DNA of 64,000 bases from Aeromicrobium endophyticum (GCF_003586285.1 NZ_QUBR01000003.1:124001-188000), one strand, 5' to 3'. Shown: positions 43,878 through 52,971, counted from the first letter of the stretch. The notes: a model not told the origin generated them from the sequence alone. Numbers and translations: made by a program.

Positions 43878-44801
43878 TCAGGGAGCCTCGTCGGCCGGCT
43901 CGCGCGTGAAGTCGAAGGCACGGACGTTGTCGCGCTCGGGCGCGGTCGCCCCGTCGTCCTCCGGCTCGTCGGTCCACGACAGGTCGAGCGGGCCGTCGTC
44001 GGGGAAGTGACCGACGTACGCCATGACGGCGTCGTGCAGGCGCGTGTTGGTGGCCAGGGCGTTGTCGCCCCAGGGTCCCGGCGCTCCCGCCAGGCTCGTG
44101 AACGTGCCACCGGCCTCGCGCACGATGACGTCGAGCGCCGCCATGTCCCACAGGTTGAGCTCGGGCTCGGTGGCGATGTCGACCGCGCCCTCGGCCAGCA
44201 GCATGTACGACCAGAAGTCGCCGTAGGCGCGCGTGCGCCAGCAGCGTCGCATCAGCGCCGCGAACGCCTGACCGCGTCCGATGGCGTCCCACCCGCCGAG
44301 CGAGGCGTACGACAGCGAGGCGGCCTCGAGGTCGCTCACCTGCGACACGCGGATCTGCCGCGACGACAGCAGCGACTTGCCGGTGTGCGCGCCGGTGCCC
44401 TTGCTGGCCCACCAACGGCGTCCGAGTGCCGGCGCCGACACGCAGCCCGCCACGATCTCGCCGTCCTCCTCGAGCGCGATCAAGGTGGCCCATACCGGGA
44501 CGCCGCGGACGAAGTTGGAGGTGCCGTCGATCGGGTCGACGATCCACCGGCGTCCGCCGGGCCCGTTCGTGCCCTCCTGCTCGCCCTGCTCCTCGCCCAG
44601 GACGACGTCGCGCGTGCGCGCCGACTTGAGCGTGCGCCGGATCGCGGTCTCGACGGCCTGGTCGGACTCGGTCACGTACGTCATGTCGGGCTTGGTGTCG
44701 ACCTGCAGGTCGATCGCCAGGAACCGCTCCATCGACAAGCTGTCGGCGTTGTCGGCGAGCACGTGGGCGAGACGCAGGTCGTCGCCGTACGAGTGAGCCA
44801 T
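43878..44801 (-). CDS. hisN: Inositol-monophosphatase-family phosphatase, probable histidinol-phosphatase
   Basis: 307 residues. Metal-binding motifs are GEEQGEQEG (Glu), WIVDPIDGTSNFVRG (DPxDGT) and NLWDMAALDVIVREAGG (WDxAA). The FVRGVPVWATLIAL stretch and position next to rsgA and aroA match the actinobacterial HisN (Rv3137 type), which dephosphorylates histidinol phosphate. The C-terminal 45 residues are an acidic extension. Other small sugar phosphates are possible substrates. Confidence 0.87.
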   Translation of the reverse strand: MAHSYGDDLRLAHVLADNADSLSMERFLAIDLQVDTKPDMTYVTESDQAVETAIRRTLKSARTRDVVLGEEQGEQEGTNGPGGRRWIVDPIDGTSNFVRGVPVWATLIALEEDGEIVAGCVSAPALGRRWWASKGTGAHTGKSLLSSRQIRVSQVSDLEAASLSYASLGGWDAIGRGQAFAALMRRCWRTRAYGDFWSYMLLAEGAVDIATEPELNLWDMAALDVIVREAGGTFTSLAGAPGPWGDNALATNTRLHDAVMAYVGHFPDDGPLDLSWTDEPEDDGATAPERDNVRAFDFTREPADEAP

Positions 44802-44850
44802 GGCCCACAGGCTACGGCCTCACCGGCCCGCGGACGCCGCAGGACCCGCC

Positions 44851-45888
44851 CTAGTAGTCGTCGCGCTGGTTCATGCTGTCGAGGATGCGGCGGAACGACT
44901 CGACCCGCTCGCGGGCCAACGAGCCGTCGGCGACAGCGGCATCGAGGGCGCACTCGGGCTCGGCGGCGGTGTGCAGGCAGCCGCGCGGGCAGTCGCGGGC
45001 CGCGTCCTGCAGGTCGGGGAAGGCCTTGATGAGGTCGTCGACCTCGACGTGCGCCAGGCCGAACGAGCGGATGCCCGGCGTGTCGATGATCCAGCCGCCG
45101 AAGGGCAGCTCGAGGCTGATCGCGGACGTCGACGTGTGCCGACCGCGTCCGGTGACGGCGTTGACGTAGCTGACCGAGCGGTTGGCATCGGGGACCAAGG
45201 CGTTGACGAGCGTCGACTTGCCGACGCCGCTGTGGCCCACCAGCACGCTCGTGCGGTCGCGCAGCGCGTCGCGGACGACCTCGAGGTCGCCGCCCTGCCG
45301 CGTCACGACGACCTTCACGCCCAGGGGCTCGAGCATCGCGACGAGCTCGTCGGCCGAACCGAGGTCGGACTTGGTGAGGCACACCAGCGGCTGCATGCCG
45401 GCGTCGAAGGCGGCCACGAGGCACCGGTCGATGAGTCCTGCGCGCGGCGGAGGGTCTGCGAGCGCCGCGACGATCACGAGCTGGTCGGCATTGGCGACGA
45501 TGATGCGCTCGACGGGGTCGTCGTCATCGGCGGTGCGACGCAGGACGGTGCGCCGCGGGGTCACCTCGACGATGCGTGCCAAGGACCCCTCGTCGCCCGA
45601 CACGTCGCCCACCACGCGCACGTGGTCGCCGACCACGACGCCCTTGCGACCGAGGTTGCGCGACTTCATGGCCGTGATGACGCGGCTCTCGCTCCCTGAG
45701 CCCGTCGAAGGGTCGCTCCCGCTCCCTGAGCCTGTCGAAGGGTCGAGGGTCACGGTGTAGCGGCCGCGGTCGATCGTCACGACCCGGGCAGTGGCGGCCG
45801 CGTCGTAGTTGGGCCGCACCTTGGTGCGCGGCTTGGTGTGCCGGCGCGGGCGCTCGAACCGGTCGTGCTCGTCGCGTTCTCTGGCCAT
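44851..45888 (-). CDS. rsgA: Ribosome small-subunit-dependent GTPase A
   Basis: 345 residues. OB domain at about 35-100, then a circularly permuted GTPase: NADQLVIVAALADPPPR, CLTKSDL (G4), GHSGVGKSTLVNAL (G1), GRGRHTSTS (G2), DTPGIRSFGL (G3) and a zinc knuckle CPRGCLHTAAEPECAL. It helps mature the 30S subunit. Residues about 50-68 are two DPSTGSGSGS-type units coded by an inserted DNA repeat (45690-45745), absent from usual RsgA. The ATG at 45888 starts MARERDEHDR. It lies 14 nt after aroA and 49 nt before hisN. Confidence 0.95.
   Translation of the reverse strand: MARERDEHDRFERPRRHTKPRTKVRPNYDAAATARVVTIDRGRYTVTLDPSTGSGSGSDPSTGSGSESRVITAMKSRNLGRKGVVVGDHVRVVGDVSGDEGSLARIVEVTPRRTVLRRTADDDDPVERIIVANADQLVIVAALADPPPRAGLIDRCLVAAFDAGMQPLVCLTKSDLGSADELVAMLEPLGVKVVVTRQGGDLEVVRDALRDRTSVLVGHSGVGKSTLVNALVPDANRSVSYVNAVTGRGRHTSTSAISLELPFGGWIIDTPGIRSFGLAHVEVDDLIKAFPDLQDAARDCPRGCLHTAAEPECALDAAVADGSLARERVESFRRILDSMNQRDDY
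45690..45745. repeat. Two direct copies of a 26-nt repeat inside rsgA
   Basis: CGCTCCCTGAGCCCGTCGAA with GGGTCG after it (45690-45715) recurs at 45720-45745 with one change (CCC to CCT). The core CCTGAGCCTGTCGAAGGG is a dispersed repeat known from many actinobacterial genomes. Here it sits in frame in a coding sequence. Confidence 0.85.
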
Positions 45889-45902
45889 GACCCGGGCCGC
45901 CG

Positions 45903-47186
45903 TCAGTCGCTCGTCATGAGGCGCTCCCAGGCGGGAGCGAAGTCGGGGTAGGTCTTGGCCGTCGTGGCGACGTCCTCGACGAGCAGGTCGGGCACCCGCA
46001 GTCCGAGCACCACGGCGGCGTGGGCCATGCGGTGGTCGGCGTACGTGCGGAACGTGCCGCCGTGCAGGGGACGGGGACGCACCAGCAGGCCGTCGTCGGT
46101 CTCCTCGGCGTCTCCGCCGAGCCGGTTGATCTCGGCGACGAGGGCGGCGAGGCGGTCGGTCTCGTGACCGCGCAGGTGCGCCACGCCGGCGAGGCGCGAC
46201 GGACCGCCGGCCAGCGCGGCCATCGCCGCGACGACGGGGGTGAGCTCGCCGACGTCGTGCAGGTCGAGCTCGACGCCGTCGAGGGTCGAGCCGGCCGAGA
46301 ACACCAGGTCGTCGCCGTCGCGCTCGACGGTGCCACCGAAGGCCGGGACGATCGTGCGCCACGCGTCGCCGGCCTGGTCGGTGCGGTGCGGCCAGCTGCG
46401 GATGCGCACGCTGCCGCCGGTGACCAGGGCGCCAGCGATGAAGACGCCGGCGTTGGAGAGATCGGGCTCGATCTCGATGTCGAGGGCGCCGATCGGGCCG
46501 GGGTGGACGACCCAGCGTGCGGTCTCGGGCGTGTCGATGCGCACGCGGCGGCGGCGCAGCTCGGCGACCGTCATCTCGATGTGGGGCATCGACGGGAGGG
46601 TCGCGCCGGTGTGGCGCAGGTCGAGGCCGTCGGCGAGCCGGGCGCCCACCAGCAGCGGCGCGGACACGAACTGGCTCGACGACGAGGCGTCGATCGAGAC
46701 CGGGCCCCCACGGACGTGCCCGGTGGGCCGCACCGTGAACGGCAGCGACCCGCGGTCGTCGTCGTCGACCTCGACGCCGAGGCTGCGCAGCGTCGCGATG
46801 GTGGAGGCCATCGGACGTACGCGGGCGTGCTCGTCGCCGTCGAAGGTCACGGGGGCGTCGCCGAGGGCCGCCAGCAGGGGGACGAAGCGCATCACGGTGC
46901 CGGCGAGCCCGCAGTCGACCGTGGCGGCGCCGGAGCCCGCCGAGCCGATGGGCGAGACGGTCCAGGTCGTGCCGTCGCGATCGATGGTGGCGCCGAGCGC
47001 CGTGAGCGCCGCCGCCATCAGCTCGGTGTCGCGGGAGGAGAGGGGGCGCGTGATCGTCGACGGGCCGTCACCCAGCGCCGCGAGGATCAGCACCCGGTTG
47101 GTCAGCGACTTCGAGCCGGGCACCAGCGCCTCGCCGACGAAGGGCGAGGAGCGGTGGGGGGCGGGCCAGGGCAGCGGATCGGTCAT
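45903..47186 (-). CDS. aroA: 3-phosphoshikimate 1-carboxyvinyltransferase (EPSP synthase)
   Basis: About 427 residues. VPGSKSLTNRVLILAALGDG with its binding Lys/Ser, CGLAGTVMRFVPLLAAL (where GNAGTxxR is usual), SSQFVSAPLL, VEIEPDLSNAG-type ion loop and YADHRMAHAAVVLG are all present. It makes EPSP from shikimate-3-phosphate and PEP. The start is taken at ATG 47186; a GTG at 47195 would add three residues. It is first in the aroA-rsgA-hisN-CBS run. Confidence 0.94.
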   Translation of the reverse strand: MTDPLPWPAPHRSSPFVGEALVPGSKSLTNRVLILAALGDGPSTITRPLSSRDTELMAAALTALGATIDRDGTTWTVSPIGSAGSGAATVDCGLAGTVMRFVPLLAALGDAPVTFDGDEHARVRPMASTIATLRSLGVEVDDDDRGSLPFTVRPTGHVRGGPVSIDASSSSQFVSAPLLVGARLADGLDLRHTGATLPSMPHIEMTVAELRRRRVRIDTPETARWVVHPGPIGALDIEIEPDLSNAGVFIAGALVTGGSVRIRSWPHRTDQAGDAWRTIVPAFGGTVERDGDDLVFSAGSTLDGVELDLHDVGELTPVVAAMAALAGGPSRLAGVAHLRGHETDRLAALVAEINRLGGDAEETDDGLLVRPRPLHGGTFRTYADHRMAHAAVVLGLRVPDLLVEDVATTAKTYPDFAPAWERLMTSD

Positions 47187-47222
47187 CACCGTCACCCTAT
47201 CGGCGCGTGGCCGCGACGGGGT

Positions 47223-47708
47223 TCAGCGGCGGAGGTGGTCGAGCTGGTCGGCGGCCGAGCCCGCGGCCGCGGTGACCTTGTCCTTGGCACGGCGGCCGAT
47301 GAACTTCTTGTGCGGATCGGGGTCGAGCGTCGCCATCAGGAGCCCGCCGGTCATCGACAGGTTCTTCAGGAAGTGGATGCGCTGGTTGGTGCGCGCGGCG
47401 GGATCGGCCTCGTTCCAGTACGAGTGCCCCGCGACCGTGGTGGGGGGCAGCGTCGCGGCCAGGACGAGCGCAGCCGTCCGCGGGAAGTGGCCGGTGGCCA
47501 AGGCCAGGCCGGCGACCATCTGCACACCCCCGTTGACCCGGGTCAGGTTGGAGCCGTTGACCGGCAGGCCGGGGGAGAGCCGCTTGATCAGGTCGGCGGT
47601 GGGCTGCGCCTTGGCAGCCCGTGGGCCGGGGTCCTTGAGGGCCGCCGCGCCGCCGACGACGAACATCGAGGCGAGCATCGGACGGGCCACGGCGCGCAGG
47701 AGGGTCAT
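47223..47708 (-). CDS. DoxX-family membrane protein
   Basis: 161 residues. RPMLASMFVVGGAAALKDPG, GSNLTRVNGGVQMVAGLALA, TAALVLAATLPPTTVAGHSYW and HFLKNLSMTGGLLMATLDPD are DoxX features, with four helices. The family often pairs with thiol-redox systems; here its partner is unclear. Confidence 0.85.
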   Translation of the reverse strand: MTLLRAVARPMLASMFVVGGAAALKDPGPRAAKAQPTADLIKRLSPGLPVNGSNLTRVNGGVQMVAGLALATGHFPRTAALVLAATLPPTTVAGHSYWNEADPAARTNQRIHFLKNLSMTGGLLMATLDPDPHKKFIGRRAKDKVTAAAGSAADQLDHLRR

Positions 47709-47778
47709 GGCTCTGTCCTATCAAACATCCGGCGCGGCAGACATCCGGCGGCCGACCCGACCTGGTGGCGTGCGGGCC

Positions 47779-49458
47779 TCAGAGCAGCAGCAGCTGCGCT
47801 CCCGCGCGGAACGACACCGCGTCGTTGGCCGCGTCGGGATCGCCCGGCGAGCTGAGCCGCGCGGTGCCCTCGGGGCGGACGCCCCGTGCCGCGACGACGA
47901 GCGTCGCGCCCTGGCCGGGCGACGGCGTCGTGGTGCACACGAGCAGCGTGACGGCCCGGTCGCGCGGGGTGGAGCCGCAGTCCCAGTCGGTGCTGACGAC
48001 GTCGGTGAGCCGGACCGGACGGACGAGCTGGACCGTGATGGTGACGGGCTGCGCCGCGGCGCGTCCCGCGGTGGCCGCGACGACGGGCACCGTGAACCTG
48101 CGCTGGAGCAGGCCGTCGCCGTCGGTGACGGCAAGACCCTCGATGCCGTAGTCGGTCGGCACCACCGGCGTCTCGACAGGAGCCGGCGTCGCGGAGGGGT
48201 CGGTGTCGACCGGCTCGTCGATCTCGTCGATCTCGGCGGTCTCGGGGGAGGCGTCGGGCGACGGTGACGGTGACGGGCTCGCGTCGGGCACGGGCTGGGC
48301 CGCCGGTGTCTCGGCCGACGGCGTCGACGGGGTGGTCGCCGGCTCTGCGGACGGCTCGGCGTCGGCGTTCGTCGTCGGCGCCGAGGCCGGGCTCCCGCCG
48401 TCGGGAACGGGCGTCGGCGTGCCGGGCGCCGACGGAGCCGGAGCCAGGACGGTCCGCGCGGCCGGTCCGCGGCCGAAGTCGGTCGTGACGGCCACCGTGC
48501 CCGCCGTGGCGACGCCCGTGACGACGGCTGCCGCGACGACGCCCTGCGTGCCGGCGCCGGCCAGCGTGCCGCCGACGACCTTGAGGGGGACGACCGCGAG
48601 CTTGGCCGCACCGGCCGCCACCGTCTTGGCCCCGAGGACCGCGGCGGTGCCCGCCCCCAGGGCGGCGAGGCCGGCACCGGCGGCCACGTAGCCGGCGAAC
48701 ACCGCGCCCAGCACCGCGGGGCCGAGCACGCCCGACAGGTTGGCGTTGACCTCGCGCAGCTCGAGCAGCAGGCCCGTGCAGCGGCTGCAGTCGTCGAGGT
48801 GCGCCTCGACCTTGGCGGTGTCGCGCGCCGACATCGACTTGCGCACGTAGGCGCCGAGCATCCCCGCGGTGCGCCGGCAGCCCTCGTGCAGCGGCGGCGC
48901 CAGGTGTCCCTGGAGATAGGCCTGACGCAGACCCTCGCGCGCCCGGTACGCCAGTGCGGACACGCCGTTCGGCGTCATGCCGAGCAGGGGCGCGACGTCG
49001 GCAGGGCGGTCGCCCTCGACGTCGAGGTGCCACAGCACCAGGCGCCACCGCTCGGGCAGCGAGGCGAACGCCACCGCGGCGGCCCCGTGCTCGAACGTCA
49101 TCTCGGCCGGGTCGATGAACTCGACCACGCGGTCGAGCTCGGCCTCGTGCGCCGTCGACCAGGTCTTGTTGCGGGCGCGGATGCGGTCGATGTGCAGCCG
49201 CCTGATCGACGTCAGCAGGTAGGCCCTGAACGCCTCGTCGGGGCCTCGTCCCGACTGCAGCATCACGAGCATCCGGGTGAACGACTCGGCGACGAGGTCG
49301 TCGACGTCCGTGCCGCGCGTGAGCTGACGCGCGAGCCGCTCGGCGGCGTCGCGGTGGCGTCCGAACAGCGCGCCGAAGGCGTCGGCGTCGCCGTCGCGCA
49401 CGGCCGAGATCAGCTCGGCGTCGCTCGACTCGTCGATGGCACTCAGCATCTGCGTCAC
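47779..49458 (-). CDS. ECF sigma factor fused to zinc-binding anti-sigma-like, membrane and extracellular domains
   Basis: 559 residues. Sigma region 2 is near 25-95 (DADAFGALFGRHRDAAERLA, DVDDLVAESFTRML) and region 4 near 125-180 (FASLPERWRLVLWHLDVEGD, GMTPNGVSALAYRAREGLRQ). Residues 220-227 are HLDDCSRC, the HX3CX2C zinc motif of anti-sigma factors. About 245-315 is hydrophobic with one or more membrane helices; 320-440 is Pro/Ser/Thr/Glu-rich; the last 110 residues look like an outside beta domain. The GTG at 49458 follows GGAGG. The open frame extends far upstream but is antisense to other genes there. This resembles the ECF group in which sigma and sensor are one chain. Confidence 0.88.
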   Translation of the reverse strand: MTQMLSAIDESSDAELISAVRDGDADAFGALFGRHRDAAERLARQLTRGTDVDDLVAESFTRMLVMLQSGRGPDEAFRAYLLTSIRRLHIDRIRARNKTWSTAHEAELDRVVEFIDPAEMTFEHGAAAVAFASLPERWRLVLWHLDVEGDRPADVAPLLGMTPNGVSALAYRAREGLRQAYLQGHLAPPLHEGCRRTAGMLGAYVRKSMSARDTAKVEAHLDDCSRCTGLLLELREVNANLSGVLGPAVLGAVFAGYVAAGAGLAALGAGTAAVLGAKTVAAGAAKLAVVPLKVVGGTLAGAGTQGVVAAAVVTGVATAGTVAVTTDFGRGPAARTVLAPAPSAPGTPTPVPDGGSPASAPTTNADAEPSAEPATTPSTPSAETPAAQPVPDASPSPSPSPDASPETAEIDEIDEPVDTDPSATPAPVETPVVPTDYGIEGLAVTDGDGLLQRRFTVPVVAATAGRAAAQPVTITVQLVRPVRLTDVVSTDWDCGSTPRDRAVTLLVCTTTPSPGQGATLVVAARGVRPEGTARLSSPGDPDAANDAVSFRAGAQLLLL

Positions 49459-49577
49459 GGTGTCCTCCCAGTGCTTCAACGACCCGGCTCCGCAGCGGTC
49501 ACGTTTTTCTGGCCGGAACCGCGTCACGACCGGCCGGGTCGTCCGTCTCATGTGTGTCCGATCGCGAAAGGAGCTCG

Positions 49578-50231
49578 ATGTCCGACCAGGGAACGCACGT
49601 CGAGCGCCTGCGCGACGCCGCCCGCGGCGGCAGGTCGGACGCGCAAGGCGTTGCACACGAGGTGGGAGCGAGTGCAGCGCAGACGGGCGTCCCGCTCCAC
49701 GAGGTCCTCGACCACGTGGAGCGGGCCTACCGTCCGGACGCGCCCGACTTCGAGGTGGCTCGTGCCGCGGCGCTGGCCTGGGCCGACGCCTCGCTCGTGG
49801 GGCTGGCCGACATCTCGTGCGACGACCCGCTGACGTCGCTGGCGACGGTGCCGTACCTGAGGTCGCGCCTCGCCGAGATCTACCGCGGTGCGGGCAGCCG
49901 AGGACGTCGCGCGGCCGACTCGCACGCCCTCGTCGTCGTCGAGCTGCCCCGGGCGGCGCACGGCAACGACATCGAGCAGGCGCTGCGGGCCCTCGACGTC
50001 GCCGAGGTGCTGCGAACGGTCTTCGTCGGCGACGAGACGGTGGCTCAGCTGTCGGTCCGCCGGTTCGCGGCGCTGGCGGCGCGCGAGCGGGCCGACGACC
50101 TCGCGCTCGATCTGCTGGGGGTGCTGCTCGACCGCGCGTTCGGCGCTGGCGCACAGCCGCGCTTGTGGGTCGAGCGCCTCCCGGCCTCGGTCGACGGGGT
50201 CGCGCAGGTGCTCGCCGGCCTGGGCGAGTAG
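49578..50231 (+). CDS. Hypothetical protein, helical regulatory-like
   Basis: 217 residues from the ATG at 49578 after AAAGGAG. Mostly helical; DPLTSLATVPYLRSRLAEIYRG resembles the start of GGDEF-like domains (DxLTGLxxxxxLxxRL), but no GGDEF follows. VVVELPRAAHGNDIEQALRA and VFVGDETVAQLSVRRFAAL fit a degenerate cyclase fold, so it may be a nucleotide-free signalling protein. It is divergent from the ECF fusion gene. Confidence 0.6.
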   Translation: MSDQGTHVERLRDAARGGRSDAQGVAHEVGASAAQTGVPLHEVLDHVERAYRPDAPDFEVARAAALAWADASLVGLADISCDDPLTSLATVPYLRSRLAEIYRGAGSRGRRAADSHALVVVELPRAAHGNDIEQALRALDVAEVLRTVFVGDETVAQLSVRRFAALAARERADDLALDLLGVLLDRAFGAGAQPRLWVERLPASVDGVAQVLAGLGE

Positions 50232-50283
50232 CAGCCGCGGTCGGACCCTCGATGCTGTCGGCGCCGTGTGGCACGCTGAGCGC

Positions 50284-51006
50284 ATGTGCGGGCGATATGC
50301 GACGACCCAGACCTCGGCCACGCTGCACCAGGCCTTCGAGGCCGACCTGGCCACCTCCTTCGTCGAGCTCGAGGCCGACTACAACGTGGCCCCCACCAAG
50401 CTCGCTCCCGTCGTCATCGCACGGCGCGGCGACGAGTCGGCGTCCGCACGACGTGAGCTGCTGACCGCTCGCTGGGGCCTCGTCCCCAGCTGGGCCAAGG
50501 ACCCGTCCATCGGCAACCGGATGATCAACGCCCGCTCCGAGACCGTCGCCGACAAGCCCGCCTTCAAGAAGGCCTTCGCCCAGCGCCGCGCACTCGTTCC
50601 CGCCGACGGCTACTACGAGTGGTACGCCGCGCAGCCGCGCGAGGGCGAGAAGAAGCCGGCCAAGCAGCCGTTCTACATCACCCCCAAGGACGGCTCGGTG
50701 CTCGCGATGGCCGGGCTCTACGAGTTCTGGAAGGACCGCGAGGCCGACGAGTGGGTCGTCAGCTTCACGATCCTCACGACCACCGCCGAGGACGATCTCG
50801 GGCACGTCCACGAGCGCATGCCGCTGTTCCTCCAGCCGCAGGCCTTCGACGAGTGGCTCGACCCCGCGCCCCGCAGCACCGACGAGCTGCTGGGGCTGCT
50901 GGTCCCGGCGGCCCCCGGACGTCTCGACGCCTTCCCGGTCTCCACCGCGGTCAACAACGTCCGCAACAACGGACCCGAGCTGATCGTCCCGATCGCCGCG
51001 GAATAG
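50284..51006 (+). CDS. SRAP/YedK (HMCES-type) abasic-site DNA-crosslinking protein
   Basis: 240 residues. It begins MCGRYATT with the catalytic Cys2. [38 protein letters not shown]-region [14 protein letters not shown] with the Glu, and the His in [12 protein letters not shown] complete the active site. It forms a thiazolidine link to abasic sites in single-stranded DNA. Its 3' end holds the SigR-type promoter. Confidence 0.93.
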   Translation: MCGRYATTQTSATLHQAFEADLATSFVELEADYNVAPTKLAPVVIARRGDESASARRELLTARWGLVPSWAKDPSIGNRMINARSETVADKPAFKKAFAQRRALVPADGYYEWYAAQPREGEKKPAKQPFYITPKDGSVLAMAGLYEFWKDREADEWVVSFTILTTTAEDDLGHVHERMPLFLQPQAFDEWLDPAPRSTDELLGLLVPAAPGRLDAFPVSTAVNNVRNNGPELIVPIAAE

Positions 51007-51025
51007 CACGTCGTCCACGGGGGTT
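51000..51025 (+). promoter_or_regulatory. SigR-type promoter of sigR (GGAAT-N18-GTT)
   Basis: GGAAT at 51000-51004 and GTT at 51023-51025 are separated by exactly 18 nt, the consensus for SigR/SigH promoters. It overlaps the stop codon of the preceding gene and would start transcription near 51032, just ahead of AGGAGG (51035-51040) and the ATG at 51045. Confidence 0.8.
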
Positions 51026-51044
51026 GAACCCCACAGGAGGACAC

Positions 51045-51758
51045 ATGCTGACACAGACCCATCCGGTGGTCGATCGCACGATCACGCCACTGCGCAGGCC
51101 GTCGGTCCCGGGAGTAGGCTGGGAGATGATGACCGTCACCCCTGAGAGCCCCGACGTTCCCGACGCACGGGAGACCGAGACCCCGGAGCAGCGCCAGGCG
51201 CGCTTCGAGGCCGACGCCCTGCCGTTCCTCGACCAGCTCTACTCGGCCGCGCTGCGCATGACGCGCAACCCGCACGACGCCGAGGACCTCGTCCAGGAGA
51301 CGTTCTCGAAGGCGTTCAGCGCCTTCCACCAGTTCAAGCCCGGCACCAACCTGAAGGCCTGGTTGTACCGCATCCTCACCAACACCTACATCAACTCGTA
51401 CCGCAAGAAGCAGCGCCAGCCGCAGCAGGTCACCGACGAGATCGAGGACTGGCAGATCGCGCGGGCCGAGTCGCACGGACCGTCCGGTCTCAAGTCGGCC
51501 GAGATGGAGGCGCTCGAGCACCTGCCCGACAGCGACGTCAAGGACGCGCTCCAGGCGCTCCCCGACGACTTCCGCTACGCGGTCTACCTCGCCGACGTCG
51601 AGGGGTTCCCGTACAAGGAGATCGCCGAGATCATGGACACGCCGATCGGCACCGTGATGTCCCGGCTCCACCGCGGACGCCGCATGCTTCGCGAGATGCT
51701 GGCCGACTATGCCCGCGACCGCGGCATGGCCGTCACGGCAGCAGGTGACAAGGCATGA
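51045..51758 (+). CDS. sigR: Redox-responsive ECF sigma factor SigR/SigH
   Basis: 237 residues from ATG 51045 (after AGGAGG), or about 209 from ATG 51129. Region 2 is [60 protein letters not shown]; region 4 is [40 protein letters not shown]. The short form matches the usual SigR start. The 28-residue extension with its own SigR promoter resembles the unstable SigR' of Streptomyces. It directs the thiol-oxidative stress regulon and is followed by rsrA with an ATGA overlap. Confidence 0.95.
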   Translation: MLTQTHPVVDRTITPLRRPSVPGVGWEMMTVTPESPDVPDARETETPEQRQARFEADALPFLDQLYSAALRMTRNPHDAEDLVQETFSKAFSAFHQFKPGTNLKAWLYRILTNTYINSYRKKQRQPQQVTDEIEDWQIARAESHGPSGLKSAEMEALEHLPDSDVKDALQALPDDFRYAVYLADVEGFPYKEIAEIMDTPIGTVMSRLHRGRRMLREMLADYARDRGMAVTAAGDKA

Positions 51759-52036
51759 CCGCCGGCAGCAACCCGTGCGAGGGTCCCGACTGCGAGCAGG
51801 CGCTCGAGAACCTGTACCTGTTCATCGACCGCGAGATCGACACCGCCAGCTGCGCCGAGATCCAGACGCACATCGACGAGTGCACCTCGTGCCTGAGCGA
51901 GTACGACCTCGAGAGGGTGGTCAAGAGCCTGGTCTCGCGCTCGTGCTCCGAGACCGCGCCCGATCCGCTGCGCGAGAAGGTGCTGCTGTCGATCCGCACG
52001 GTGCAGGTGCAGATCACCGAGCAGCGCATCGTCTGA
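51755..52036 (+). CDS. rsrA: Zinc-containing redox anti-sigma factor RsrA (mycothiol system)
   Basis: 93 residues with the ZAS motif HIDECTSC (HX3CX2C), where the two Cys form the disulfide switch, plus [20 protein letters not shown] near the start. Reduced RsrA binds zinc and SigR; oxidation releases SigR. It overlaps sigR by 4 nt. Confidence 0.95.
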   Translation: MTAGSNPCEGPDCEQALENLYLFIDREIDTASCAEIQTHIDECTSCLSEYDLERVVKSLVSRSCSETAPDPLREKVLLSIRTVQVQITEQRIV

Positions 52037-52054
52037 CCCTGCGTCGTCCTGCCT

Positions 52055-52096
52055 GACGCCCACGGCCTCGTCCCTCGCGGACGGGCCGTGGGCGTC
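52055..52096 (+). terminator. Terminator after sigR-rsrA
   Basis: GACGCCCACGGCC at 52055-52067 pairs perfectly with 52084-52096 across a 16-nt loop. It lies 19 nt after the rsrA stop. Confidence 0.75.
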
Positions 52097-52235
52097 GTCA
52101 TGTGCGGGGAGTGACGCAGACGACGTCGCCCGGCGCGTGAGGATCGGGCGCCTCGCGACGTCTAACGGGTGGTGCGGTCCACGCGCACCTTCCCGCGGAC
52201 GGCGCCGGTCGTCTGCCCTCGAGAACGGAACCGCC

Positions 52236-52946
52236 GTGAACGACCTGACCACCCACCCCTCCACCTCGCAGAAGCTCTCCGCCGAGCTGCTCGGCACCTT
52301 CTGGCTCGTCCTCGGCGGGTGCGGCACCGCCGTGCTGGCCGGCGACCAGGTGGGGGCGCCCGGCATCGCGGCGGCCTTCGGCCTGACCGTCCTGACCGGT
52401 GCCTACGCCTTCGGCCCGGTCTCGGGCGGCCACTTCAACCCGGCCGTCACGGTGGGCCTGGCGACCGCTCGCCGCTTCGCCTGGCGCGACGCCCCGGGCT
52501 ACGTCGTCGCGCAGGTCGTGGGGGCGACCCTCGCCGGGGCGCTGCTGCTCGCGATCGCCAGCGGCAAGGACGGCTTCAGCGCGTCCGCGTCGGGCTTCGC
52601 CTCGAACGGCTTCGGCGACCGGTCGCCCGGTGGATACGGCTTCTGGGCCGTCGTGGCCACCGAGGTCGTGCTCACCGCCTTCTTCGTCCTGGTGATCCTC
52701 GGGGCGTCGTCCAAGCGTGCCGCAGCCGGGTTCTCGGGCGTCGCGATCGGACTGGCGCTGACGCTGGTCCACCTCATCAGCATCCCGGTGAGCAACACGT
52801 CGGTGAACCCCGCCCGCTCGCTGGGTGTCGCCTGGTTCGCCGGTGGAGACGCGCTGGCGCAGGTCTGGGTGTTCGTCGCGGCACCCGTCATCGGCGCGGC
52901 GATCGCCGGGGTGGCGCACGCCCTCGTACTGGGCGACGAGGCGTAG
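52236..52946 (+). CDS. aqpZ: Aquaporin Z-type channel
   Basis: 236 residues with six helices and the two NPA boxes, GGHFNPAVTVG and NTSVNPARSLG. AELLGTFWLVLGGCGTAVLA is the first helix. The Arg after the second NPA (selectivity filter) is present. The GTG at 52236 is used; the frame is open upstream without ribosome site. It moves water, perhaps small solutes. A terminator follows. Confidence 0.92.
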   Translation: MNDLTTHPSTSQKLSAELLGTFWLVLGGCGTAVLAGDQVGAPGIAAAFGLTVLTGAYAFGPVSGGHFNPAVTVGLATARRFAWRDAPGYVVAQVVGATLAGALLLAIASGKDGFSASASGFASNGFGDRSPGGYGFWAVVATEVVLTAFFVLVILGASSKRAAAGFSGVAIGLALTLVHLISIPVSNTSVNPARSLGVAWFAGGDALAQVWVFVAAPVIGAAIAGVAHALVLGDEA

Positions 52947-52971
52947 TCGCCCGTCCCGCGCCTCGGCACGA

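Noticed and set aside
46020-48267. Long plus-strand frames over aroA, DoxX and the sigma fusion
   Set aside because: They cross several real minus-strand genes and show no motif.
49578-50231. GGDEF diguanylate cyclase
   Set aside because: Only the DPLTSLATVPYLRSRL start resembles such domains; the GGDEF signature and metal site are absent.
49459-51054. N-terminal extension of the ECF sigma fusion frame
   Set aside because: The frame stays open for over 500 codons upstream but is antisense to YedK and the 49578 gene. The GTG at 49458 has GGAGG and begins the sigma domain.
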